DNA from: Isoetes taiwanensis
Lineage: Eukaryota; Streptophyta; Lycopodiopsida; Isoetales; Isoetaceae
NCBI GenBank assembly: GCA_021234155.1
Contig: JAJEKV010000060.1
Span: forward strand, 2,898,451 to 2,962,450
Direction of reading: 5' to 3'
Length of the DNA: 64,000 nucleotides
Shown here piece by piece: positions 11,161 to 20,569 of this stretch. The notes under the pieces were generated by a model. That model searched no databases and was not told the DNA's origin. It saw only the letters and a list, made by a program, of their open reading frames with translations. Within the stretch, counting starts at the first letter, position 1. Every line of letters starts with the position of its first letter. A program made the translations under genes and the position numbers.

Positions 11161-11825
11161 AGAGTTGAAAAAAATAAACCATCATTTGTTTGGGGCCTTA
11201 CAAGACAAGAGGTAAAAAAATAAAAAATAAACCATCATTTGCTTGGGGCTTTCATTTCTGGCGATCGTCGTATTTCAGTCACAAACACTAGAATAGCCCA
11301 TAGATTAGTTACAAGAAATATGTAAATAAATAAGGTTTTAGTTGTTTTCTACTTCAAAAGGTCGATCCTGCTTCAGAATAAATCATGTAGTTGGAACTTT
11401 TGCCCACGGAAGTTTTTGGCTGAATCCAGCGAAACTTTTGCAGCAAAGGAAGAAAAAGAAATATATACCATTGCCAGAAAGATGCCCTAAAGGGATCTAT
11501 CGGATCTTTTATGCTTAGGGCCTTTGTTGCTTAAGGATCTGTCGGATATGAAGTTTAAGGCCAGATCTTTGAAGCTTAAGGCCGGAAGCTTAAGAATCTT
11601 TGTTGCTTAAAGCTTCTGGTGCGTCTGTTGCTTACCTCGCCAAGTTTGTTGGAGCTATGCAGAAAAGTGAAAACAGGGGAGTTGGCTGAAATGCAACCAG
11701 TAAAAACCAGTCAAAATTGATGTCTGCGAAATACAGAACCCCAACTTCCATTCCGCCTTGGAAACGATGCCACATGGCATCACCAGATTAAAGCTCCAAC
11801 AAAAATCGAGACCCAACTTCTATTT
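11161..11825. other. Intergenic sequence with short local repeats
   Basis: Around 11480-11610 the words gcttaagg, gatctgtcgg and tttgttgctta recur irregularly. No gene recognised. Confidence 0.45.
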
Positions 11826-12085
11826 TGTATCAATTAGAATGAAAAGGGATTGATTGCACTTCACTTATTATAGGCAGAATTTTGACATCTTGTTTCATTA
11901 CATTTAACTAATCAACATATAGCATCAATTTTTCTAATGCAAACTCAACATGTTTAATGTGTCACTCCTATATTTATATCAATAAAAAAGAAAAGAGATC
12001 GCTTGCCCACTTATTATAGACAGAAATGTGTCATCTATGTGATGACATTTAATTAGTCAATATATAGCATCAAAGCAATTTGATT
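11826..12085 (+). repeat. Dispersed repeat A, copy 2, followed by a diverged second unit
   Basis: 11826-11975 matches 299-460. It is followed by a diverged second unit (cttattatagacagaaatgtgtcatct, catttaattagtcaatatatagcatca), so the repeat is tandem here. Confidence 0.7.
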
Positions 12086-12249
12086 GTCTTATTGAATGTC
12101 AAAATAAATGCCCCGCCGACCTACCTACAAAGTAAATCTTTTGAAGCAAGGGTGTTTAATAGCCCAATTGCATAAGTTCTAGGGTAAAATTTTAATTAAC
12201 TCTATGTCATTCTATTCTTTGCAACATTTTGGTCTTATTACAAATTATA

Positions 12250-12375
12250 AGAATAGAATAGAATAGAATAGAATAGAATAGAATAGAATAGAATAGAATA
12301 GAATAGAATAGAATAGAATAGAATAGAATAGAATAGAATAGAATAGAATAGAATAGAATAGAATAGAATAGAATA
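12250..12375 (-). repeat. (TTCTA)n microsatellite, about 25 units, LINE tail
   Basis: An almost perfect run of agaat on the plus strand. On the minus strand it lies directly downstream of a LINE 3' UTR and coding end, so I read it as the element's pentamer tail rather than an independent microsatellite. Confidence 0.85.
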
Positions 12376-13460
12376 GGATTTTTATTGTCCACAGAGACCA
12401 ATTGGTCTATGGGACCCAAACAGGAGGCGCAACAAGCGTACTACTGTCCGGATTAAAAAATCCCCTCCCCCCCTAAAGGATTGTTTGGGGGAAAAACCGT
12501 GACAGGAATAGGTTTGATGTCAAACTATACAAATACAAATATAGACAGAAATATGTACATGTATCAAGTAAGTGCCCGAGGACCGAGTTAGTCTCGGCGA
12601 TCCATGATCTCTTGAATGTATGAGCCCAACCTCCATACCGAGCTCGTGCTCAGCATCTCATGCAGAGGCTGATCGGGATGGATCAGCTCAGCATAGTGTA
12701 TCCGAATGTCATCATATGCCGGACAACTCTGAAGGGTGTGGCGTTCGTCTTCCACAACTCCAACCTGGCAGCCTTGACAAAGCCTCTCCTGACGCAGCTC
12801 CCCAACCCATCTCCCTGTCTCAATTCGGAGATGGTGTGCACCTGTGCGGATAGAGGCAATGGATCTGCGCTTTTTCATGGGTAGATGAATGCGCAGGTAG
12901 CATTGCGGGCCCCGCTCTAACATGGGATTTATGTGGCGGTGATAATGTGTCGTCTTGACCTGTTCAAGGGTGCTGGCATCCCATAGCTTACTGAGGAAGC
13001 ATGTGTCAAGGTACTGTCTGAGGCTACGACGATCTGCCTCCGTTTGCACTTGGATGCACCTGTGCTCCTGTACGTTCCATCTGGCCAGCCACTGAGCTCT
13101 CTTTTCCCGCCAGCAGGCTTTTAGGCGTTGAGGCCCCATTGCCATAGTGTAAGCAAGGTTAGGTAGACGAGCATCGTCCATGCTGACCACCTTCTGGAAG
13201 TAGACGATATGTCTATCAAGGGTCCCCCTTTGAAGAGGCAAGTAACCTATTTCCTGCAGCAGTATCTGGCATGGGACTGTGGACTTCACCCCCAGGGCCC
13301 GTACTAAGAAAGCTTTCTGCACCTGCTCCAAGTCATTCCAAGTGGCGAGGGAAATCACCGGGCCCCAGACCTCGACCCCATACAAAAGCACAGGTTTTAC
13401 TAGCATCTTGAATAGGTGCGATTGGTGAGTCCAATCATACAGCTCTGCCTTGTGACATGT
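12376..13460 (-). pseudogene. LINE ORF2 C-terminal part and 3' UTR, 5'-truncated
   Basis: The minus strand is open from about 13455 to the stop at 12588 with no initiator, starting HKAELYDWTHQSHLFKM and reading LVKPVLLYGVEVWGP. This is the segment after the reverse-transcriptase thumb in non-LTR elements. Near the end is a C-x2-C-x9-H-x4-C cluster (CQGCQVGVVEDERHTLQSC), the usual C-terminal zinc-binding motif, then CPAYDDIR and GSYIQEIMDRRD. The 3' UTR (12376-12587) carries a stem-loop with ggattttttaatccgg and the phrase accaattggtctatgggacc in inverse, then the TTCTA tail. All upstream domains are missing, the normal outcome of incomplete reverse transcription. The 272-codon frame is intact, so the insertion may be fairly young. 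Confidence 0.85.
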
Positions 13461-13489
13461 TTTAGTAATAATATTTTAGCACAAATGTA

Positions 13490-14165
13490 TACATGTGAAC
13501 ACAGAGGCAGACTGTGACAACCTGAGGCATTATCTTGACATTTGTTTCTTTAGCAAGCTTTGGGACCCCAGGGCCATAGAGCAGGTCAAAATAACACATT
13601 ACAAGGAACACATAAACCCCATGCTGGACTGCGGTCAATGCTAACTGCGTTCACATCTACCCACACAAAAGCGCCTCCATTCGCACATGTGCCCACCATC
13701 TCTGAATTGAGATAGAAAGGTGGATTGAGGAGCTACGCCAGGCTAGGCTTTGTCAGTGCTGCCAGATGGGAGCCATTGAGGATGAAAGTCACACTTTTCA
13801 AAGCTGCCCCGCGTATAATCTGATATGGGCATGCTATGCTCTCTTGGTCAAGCCCGACCAGCTGCTACACATGATACTGAGCACAGCCTCGGTACGCTCA
13901 CTAGGATCATACATTCAGGAGATAATAGATCTCAGGGCTCACATATGCGTTTGGACAACCACTTAATGGGCAGGAAATGCTTCATCATGCATGTATGTAT
14001 GTATATTTTACAGTTTGTCAGTAATCTTATTGCTGCCATGATTTTTCCCTCGAAAACCCTTCGGGGCAGAGTTTTTAACCCCGGCACTAATATGTCTGTT
14101 GCACTCTTGTATTGGGTCCCATAGGCTAATTGGCCTTCGCGGGCGATAAAAGACATTCATTCATT
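13490..14165 (+). pseudogene. Second LINE C-terminal copy, opposite orientation
   Basis: With frame changes it reads the counterpart of the neighbouring copy: TEADCDNLRHYLDICFFSKL at ~13507, then ITHYKEHINPML at ~13592. From 13766 comes MGAIEDESHTFQSCPAYNLI and LGSYIQEIIDLRA. One frameshift near 13640 and a premature stop make it dead. The 3' UTR holds the stem-loop cgaaaacccttcggggcag then tttttaaccccgg (14050-14084), then gggtcccataggctaattgg and a tail based on cattcattc at about 14155-14165. It lies head to head with the minus-strand copy, their 5' truncation points some 30 bp apart. Confidence 0.8.
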
Positions 14166-14345
14166 CTTAGTGCAATTTGTCAGCAAGCTTATTATTGTTA
14201 TTAAGGTCTTTCCCTCAAAAAACCCTCGGGGTGGGATTTTTTAATTCTAGATAGTAATGGATCTGTTGTATCTTTCTTGTACTGGGTCCATAGACCTTTG
14301 GTCTCCTTGAATGATAAAGGTCAATTCAATTCAATTCAACTATTA
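14166..14345 (+). mobile_element. LINE 3' end fragment with aattc-based tail
   Basis: Repeats the 3' UTR landmarks of the preceding copy: tctttccctcaaaaaaccct, cggggtgggattttttaatt, tactgggtccatagaccttt, then a tail tcaattcaattcaattcaac. Only the last ~180 bp of a LINE are present, inserted directly behind the previous LINE tail. Confidence 0.7.
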
Positions 14346-14485
14346 TGAAATAGGGGCATGGTCTAGTGGCAAGACCTTAAGCTGCCACACTCGAGGTTAC
14401 CGGTTTAAATTTGGCCAATATCGGTCTAGTGATGGGAACCTTAAAAATCCATTGCCTCAAGGTTACGGGTTCAAGTACGACCAAA
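14346..14485 (+). mobile_element. Dimeric tRNA-like SINE or tRNA-derived fragment
   Basis: Two related ~60-bp units in tandem. Unit one has an A-box-like tggtctagtggcaagac (about 14357) and a B-box-like ggtttaaatttgg (about 14401). Unit two has cggtctagtgatgggaa (about 14425) and gggttcaagtacgacc (about 14467). The spacing fits RNA polymerase III internal promoters of tRNA-derived SINEs. The sequence cannot fold into a proper tRNA cloverleaf with matching acceptor ends, so I do not call a tRNA gene. Confidence 0.4.
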
Positions 14486-14621
14486 CGGTTGTGTAGTAGA
14501 GACATTAAACTTACGATATGTAGAATGTGCTATGATGTGACGATAGAAAATAGCATTAAATCTTTGGGTCATAAAGCCTGTGTAGACTTTTGGCTGCTCA
14601 TCATATGCAACCAAATAAAAA

Positions 14622-15556
14622 ATGTATCAGACAAGAATGAGGAGTGCAATAATCTCACTAGTAATTCTTGTAGTGCTCATGCAAACTGTAGCGACTACAT
14701 CATTGGTGCCTGCAATGTTTGTTTTTAGTGACTCTTTGGTTGACGCTGGCAACAACAAGTTCTTCAGAACATTTGCTAATGCATACTATTATCCCTATGG
14801 AATAAGCTTCGATACACACAATGAAACTGGCAGATTCTCTGATGGCCGGCTTGTAGCAGATTATATAGGTAAAAATCCATTCTTTCTTCTACATTTTGTG
14901 AGTTACATTTTGTAGCGACTACATTTTGTGATATAAATTTTATTCCCTTCTTTTTTGTTCGAAGTCTCCTAGGAGGCCTTAAATTTTATATTATATTATT
15001 ATTAAAATCTTATTATAGATTGCTTCACAATGATTTTGTATCACAATTTTATAGAATTTCTAACTTAAGTGTTAAATTACCAGAATCTTATTTATTGTAT
15101 TGATCTTTCTTTCTTTCCTTTTATTATGTACCTGCACTTCTCAAGCTTCCTTTACCTCTTCCTTATTTATCTGGAAGTAATGCACGCTATGGTATGAATT
15201 TTGGATTGGCCAGCTTTGAAATTGACGGCTATGTTGGTATTGTAAGCAGATGGGATAAAATAATGAATTTGCTTCAGAATCATTGGGAAAGTTAGATGCT
15301 TATGAATAGGTTGTTTGGCATTTGCAGGGTGAACACATTTCTTTTCCAGACCATATAAGCAATTTCTTGAAGGTTAGGGATCAACTGGAAATGATTTTGG
15401 GTGCAAGAGATGCTCGAAAGCTGATTTCACGTTTAAATTTCTATATCAACATAGGGAATAATGACGTTAATGGTGCATATCATATAATAGGCCTCTCTAA
15501 TTTTCCTACCTTGCAGAGGACTTTGATCGCTTCCATGGAAGAACAAATTATTGTAA
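14622..15556 (+). pseudogene. GDSL esterase/lipase, 5' exons only
   Basis: GDSL enzymes are secreted hydrolases of plant lipids and cell-wall esters. Exon 1 (14622-14868) encodes a signal-peptide-like start (SAIISLVILVVLMQTVA) and block I as FVFSDSLVDAGNN, where the usual FGDS is FSDS: the nucleophile Ser is kept but the preceding Gly is Ser. NETGRFSDGRLVADYI follows and a GT donor at 14869. Exon 2 (about 15140-15246) reads LPLPLPYLSGSN and YGMNFGLASFEID, where the family has NFASAGAG. Exon 3 (15349-15555) after a cag acceptor reads ISFPDHISNFLKVRDQL and FYINIGNNDVNGAY (block III, normally GSND). A donor gtaagt follows. The exons with block V (DxxH) are not found downstream. I judge it a 3'-truncated pseudogene, though distant exons cannot be excluded. 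Confidence 0.8.
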
Positions 15557-15599
15557 GTTTGCTGTTCCATAGAATTTATTACTTCTTATGATACTGCGA

Positions 15600-16200
15600 G
15601 ACTTCTTTCATATAACATTGTAGTCTATGTTTTGTTTGAAGAATTCAAAACAGTTTCTGAACTTAGCCCTGTCTGGGATGTGTTTAACAAATCAAAAGTT
15701 AAAAAAGATGTCAGGCTTACCTTGATCAGCAACTCCAAACTGCTTCGCTTGATCTGCCACAGCCTAAGAAAAGAACTCTGGAAGCGTCTAAGCAGAGACA
15801 AAGAAAAAAAAATGGCTTTTCCAGCATTAATGTAGAAGTGACAGTTAAAGCAAGTTAAAGAAATTAAAGTACAACATTAAAGTGAGAGTAGAAACAAATT
15901 ACAGAAATTAAGTCTTCATATTATCAGAAAAATATATTACAGTTAAAGCAAGTTGAAGAAATTAAAGTACAGCATTAAAGTGAGATTAGAAACAAATTAC
16001 AGAAGTCTTTATATTATCAGAAAAATATATTACATAAGAAGGCCTTTTATTAGAGTTGCCAAGCTCTTTCATTCAAGATAAAAAAAAATTCAAGGCAGTT
16101 TAAGGAGATGCCTAGCTCCATTCAAAATCTTAAGGTGAGGCCTTTTTTGGAGATGTCCAGCTCGCTTTCATGAATTAAAAATGAAATAACAACAAAAAAT
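15600..16200. other. AT-rich sequence with a short duplication
   Basis: cagttaaagcaagtt...gaaattaaagtacaacattaaagtgaga (about 15841-15905) is repeated at 15941-16005. No gene recognised; the missing GDSL exons are not here. Confidence 0.5.
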
Positions 16201-16211
16201 AACACTCATCC

Positions 16212-16667
16212 TTAACCCTCAGCCTCCTCGTCCTCCTCTTCTTCCTCTTCACTTTCGTCTGCCATCTCCTCAAGGATGGCTTCTGCAACATCTTCGTCAT
16301 CAGAGGAGGAGAGGGCATTCATGATTATCTGCTTCCTCTCTTCTTCTAATTCTTTCTGCCACTCCTCGTCCGCTTCCTCCATTTCTTCTACTTTTTTTAT
16401 CTCCTTCTCGAGCTCTTCATCGGAATCTACTAGTGTATGGGGGGACTCAGGGCTGCTAGTGCTGCTGCTGAGATTGGGATTTCCTAGATGAAGCTTGCCC
16501 TCAAGAAAGAGCTCCTCGCATTCCTCTGGACTATAGTGCAGAAGGCAGCCACAACAGCATCTGCGGGAGGGGGGAAGGGATTTGGAGATCAATTTCTTGA
16601 TCTCCTTCTTCGCCTCTCTCAGCCGAGTCAGGCGAGATGGAGCGAGATGGGCGGCATGGCTCACCAT
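16212..16667 (-). CDS. Small acidic protein, unknown function (151 aa)
   Basis: A clean 151-codon frame with a strong initiation context (gaccATGg). The N-terminal ~35 residues are basic (LTRLREAKKEIKKLISKSL) and followed by a cysteine cluster RRCCCGCLLHYSPEECEELF. The middle is serine-rich. The C-terminal half is strongly acidic and predicted helical/coiled coil (EELEKEIKKVEEMEEADEEW), ending in an almost pure E/D tail. I do not recognise a family. The acid tail suggests a nuclear or chromatin/ribosome-associated protein, which is inference. Codon periodicity is consistent, and the reading frame is unusually long for this AT-rich neighbourhood. Neighbours are a GDSL fragment and repeats, with no operon-like context. 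A CT-rich leader (repeated ccttcctt) lies just upstream on the minus strand. Confidence 0.5.
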   Translation of the reverse strand: MVSHAAHLAPSRLTRLREAKKEIKKLISKSLPPSRRCCCGCLLHYSPEECEELFLEGKLHLGNPNLSSSTSSPESPHTLVDSDEELEKEIKKVEEMEEADEEWQKELEEERKQIIMNALSSSDDEDVAEAILEEMADESEEEEEEDEEAEG

Positions 16668-16727
16668 GGTCGAAAGGAAGGAAGGAAGGAAGGAAGCGAA
16701 GGCGCTTGAAGGAATGAAGGGTTCATC

Positions 16728-16737
16728 AGATATAGTA
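16728..16737 (-). promoter_or_regulatory. Possible TATA element of the acidic-protein gene
   Basis: On the minus strand actactatatctga lies about 62 bp upstream of the ATG, followed by a pyrimidine-rich stretch (ccttcattccttc, ccttcctt repeats) as is common near plant transcription starts. Position fits; the motif is imperfect. Confidence 0.3.
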
Positions 16738-16844
16738 GTTGCATGCGAGATTTCGTATAGCTTAGTAGGCGCGGTTGTAATTATGATTCCATCATATCAT
16801 ATACGAGTCATACCCTATACGAATTAGCTATCATTAATTCTATA

Positions 16845-17075
16845 GAATTAATTACACCCTATGTTATCATTAATTCTCGAATTACCCACATCTCAACTAC
16901 ACTTATAACCTATTTTTGCCTATATTTAATACTCTAGAATTACAACCTATACTTAATTCTTTAGACTTACTTACATACACCCTATGTTATCATTAATTCT
17001 CGATAATTACCCACATGTCAGCTATACTTACAACCTATTTTTGCCTACACTTACAACATATATTTGCCCATTTTA
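16845..17075 (+). repeat. Tandem repeat of about 124 bp, two copies
   Basis: accctatgttatcattaatt recurs at about 16855 and 16979, each followed by acccacat and then cttacaacctatttttgcct. AT-rich and non-coding. Confidence 0.7.
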
Positions 17076-19004
17076 TTTTATTTTATTTTTTTATTCGCTG
17101 GCTGTGCAAGGCATGTTTGGCTGAGCAACTGAGCAACCTGCACCTCAGACTTTAGGTTGTTCCCCTTTGGGTATATTCAAGGGCAAAGGTCCTTTATGAA
17201 GCTATATTTGCTTATTATAAATTCCTTGATATGGGATATTGTTATGAAAGTCAAGTAATAACTTAGACAAGTGAAATGCTTCATCTAATATTTATTATGT
17301 TAAAGCATATGCATGCATATTTTTCTAAAATGCATGTTGGACGTGTAGAGATCAACATGCAAGTGTTGCATGCAACTTTTAATATCAAGAGGTTTAACAA
17401 ACATGGATTTCCTATTGCCAATTGCTCTCATAAAAGATGTTGGTAAGTAGTAAACATAAGCTCTCTATTTTTCTTTTGAAAAATACAAGGGAAACAATTT
17501 GGGCACAGATAGTTTAGGGCTTTTGGGTTGCCCTAATATGCTCTTGAGCGGCTACTGCCGTTTGCCAGCTATGGAAATAACAGATAGAGAAATGCTCTGT
17601 TCTGGGAGCCGATACTCGAAGGCGCCCTATCTTGTTGGTGCCAGTAAATGTTGCAGCAGATGGCTAAGGCGGTAAGCCTGGAAAACTTGGCCGATACCAT
17701 CTGGGATCAATACAAATGCGGCAGTTGCCATTAGTTATGATGCAATGCAAAAGGCATGGACGCTGTTGTAGATGCATTTCTGTAGCAGATGATTTATATG
17801 GATATGCTATGAAGTACCAGAGATATAAGAAGAATAGTATTTCGGTGCAGAGCTTCAATGCAAAAAGCCTGGAAGATTTTGCAGACACTTTTCATTGCAG
17901 ATTATCATATATCAGTGCAAAATGAGACGAGCAACCAGAAATAACCAGGTTCTTACTGTTATTCCAAAATGAAATAGTTGAAATGACATGTAGTTCGTAT
18001 CTTTCAAAAGATTATGTCCATGGATTTCAAATGCTTAGGAGCTATGTGTTTATCCCAAGAAAGCCATCTATGCTTGGATCTTAACTTTAGAAATTGTCTT
18101 AAGGTTGAGGTTCTGGCTTTTATATCTAGTTATCTGACAAATAATTGGTCTATGCATGGCTGCAATAAAGGACACAGTCTAAACTCTGTAGGAATGCAAA
18201 CATTTAATCTACTTCAGACCCGTTGATCTGTTACACTAGAGACTTTGTATTATGGACATCAGCAAAGGAATAATATTGATTTTAGCAAGTTTACAGAGGG
18301 TATTTGTGCATAATGCATAGACATGGATAATGGCAGTTGCTAATATATTCTCCTTTCATTTCTTTTGCTAATTCTAACTCAGGGCAAAAGGCACAATGGG
18401 TAATCAGTGATGAACTGAAAATCCCAATGTACCTTTTGGCCCTTGCCCTGATACCGTTTTCATGCTAACAGGGTATTGATTGGCTGCAGGTACGGGATTT
18501 TCTTCCCATTGTACTTTTTGCTTTGTAGGTTGGATTTGGCTAAGAATGATGGAGTAATGGAAGAGAGCACGGCCGTGATACTTTCAAGATGGTGGATAAA
18601 GGGAATGAAAATGACCAATACAAAGTCAAGGCATAATGATCATGACGGCTAGTTTGCTTTTTTGAATACTTCTTCTACTTTGAATATTTAGATTGAACAT
18701 AACAGGTGATGAAATCTGATCTGATCTAAATCCTTGTTAAACATATATGAATATGGAATTTGTCCCAGCATATTTGTGTATTTTAATGCATATAAATTGG
18801 GGCTGATGTTAGCTGAAACTTCTTGAAATAATATGCTTTATTGCATGCATAAGATATAGTTTATTTTGTTACATGATAACGTTGATGCAGTACACCAGGA
18901 AAGGATGGTACCATCTAGGACTTAACGGTTCTTGTATGGCCAGATAAGACAACAAAGGGATTGACCAATGCTGATGTTTGTGCTAGTATAGACTAGTTCA
19001 AGCC

Positions 19005-19037
<33 letters not shown>

Positions 19038-19225
19038 TAATCTATTCTCATAATTACTTTGTCCTTTTTTCGAGCTAATACTAAGAACATTTAAATTTGT
19101 ATAGGTGAAGCGTGTGGATCCTAAAAAGGGTAAAAATATAATGCCTTTCACCCCCAACATGTATCAATATTGTCACCACATGTTCTTATCACATTGTTAC
19201 CCCATTGTTAACATTGTTCTTGTAG
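17076..19225. other. Intergenic sequence with a T-tract; no gene recognised
   Basis: Open frames of 70-75 codons at 17664-18226 have no recognised motif. An uninterrupted run of 30 T lies at 19007-19036, possibly the A-tail of a minus-strand retroelement, but no element body can be identified beside it. gtgaagcgtgtggatcctaa at 19104 resembles the start of the gene fragment that follows. Confidence 0.4.
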
Positions 19226-19565
19226 GTCAATGGTGTGGATCACCACCCAAAGGGTGTTGAGGCCGAGACTACTAAGCAAATTATCCTCTACAATAGGTTG
19301 GATTGGAAGAATAAGAAGGTGAAAGTGAAGGACCAATCCAATAAGGAGCTAGTAGGTGAAGGAACTATCATATTAGCTGATCCTATCCAAGCTGTCAATG
19401 ATGAAAGATTAGGAGAGGATAAAGTGGGTGTGGCCATTACAAGTTTAGAAGAAAAATGAAAGGAAAAAGGGTCAAATCACCAGGATTGCACTGCTTGTGT
19501 TAAACAATTGGAGGTTCCATGCATCATGCCATGGCCTATAGCCTGCATTGAGTTTATAGGAGATT
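19226..19565 (+). pseudogene. Possible En/Spm (Ptta) transposon-protein fragment
   Basis: An acceptor-like ttgtag precedes the frame VNGVDHHPKGVEAETTKQII. It continues to KELVGEGTIILADPIQAVND and ERLGEDKVGVAITSLEEK, stops at 19459, then IMPWPIACIEF follows in another frame. The pattern 'V.xGxI..xDP...V....LG...V.VxI ... WP' resembles the C-terminal domain of plant Ptta/En/Spm-type transposon proteins, which is recognition from memory and not strong. No terminal CACTA repeats are visible. It might instead be a fragment of an unrelated host gene. Confidence 0.3.
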
Positions 19566-19769
19566 TCTTTTTACCAGAGCCAGAGGTTGTGGATGACACT
19601 GATTTTCTTAATGCGCCTCCAATAGCTTCCAGGACCACATTTTCAGAAAAGAGGGCACATTCAATGGTGAAATGACATGGGAAGAATTTCGGACAAAGTT
19701 CCTTCTTTTAAGATGGGATCGCACAATTTGGCAGACAGTCATTGCCATTCTTCCTCCTATACCACACCC

Positions 19770-20550
19770 ATCTCTGGGTGGTTCATGAGAATGTTAAGGC
19801 TGAGCATTTGGTGAATTCTATGTATAAGATCCTTCTTGCGGCAGAGGTGTTGCCCCCCTCACAAAAATGGCCTTTGGTGGTACCAGTGAATCAATAGAAA
19901 GTAGTTTGGAACTGGGTTTGGGACAAGTTACTTCATCCAAAGTTGTCAGTTTTGTGGTGGCAGATCATCCATAGATGTGTGCGCGTCAATGTTTTGGTCC
20001 ACAAATTTCGTCCTGAGGTGCCTGGGACATGCCCTTTATGCGCTCAGAGGGATGAGACAATCGAGCATTGTTTCTTCTTATGCCAGCATGCTAGACCGGC
20101 TTGATTGTGGCTTCAGAGTCTTTTTGATTGCAGTTTGAATAGTCAACAGGTCTTATTGGCAGTGTACCCAAGTTCTTGGGGCAATATGGCAAAGAGGGCA
20201 TTTCACTTAGCTTCAACATGGATCATTTGGTCAACGTGGAAAAGAAGAAACCTCTTTATTTTCAAGGGCCATAGAGCCCCTGATGCTCAAGTGCTTATTG
20301 AAGCTAAGCAACGCATCCTCAAAGCGTATATATCTTCCTCCGTAAAGGATGAAGTGAAGAATCGTATTTGGGTACACTATCTCCAGATTAACACTTATAT
20401 GTAACTCATTTACATGTTGTGTGCTGTAAGGTGGCGGGTGGTTTTGCTCTGTGGACAATTCCTCCACTGGGTTTTCAGTCCCCCATCTCTGTTGCTCGTT
20501 TCTGATGATTAATAAAGTTTCACGTCCTTCAAAAAAAAAAAAAAAAAAAA
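19770..20550 (+). pseudogene. L1-type LINE 3' end with zf-RVT domain and poly(A)
   Basis: From about 19905, with a few stops, it reads VVWNWVWDKLLHPKLSVLWW, then IIHRCVRVNVLVHKF, then CPLCAQRDETIEHCFFLC. This is the zinc-binding region (C-x2-C-x7-H-x4-C type) that closes plant L1-type reverse transcriptases. A 99-codon open stretch (20105-20404) gives AKRAFHLASTWIIWSTWKRR. The end is exact: aataaagtttcacgtccttc and 20 A (20531-20550). The RT and endonuclease are absent (5' truncation). It lies between the En/Spm-like fragment and the DUF7869-type gene and may have inserted in the latter's upstream region. Confidence 0.85.
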
Positions 20551-20569
20551 CATTATCCTAGAAAGAGGT

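Noticed and set aside
14346-14485. Functional tRNA gene
   Set aside because: A and B boxes are present but the acceptor ends do not pair and no clear anticodon arm is seen; a SINE-like origin fits better.
18014-18226. 70-codon plus-strand frame
   Set aside because: No motif, promoter or splice context; length is expected by chance.
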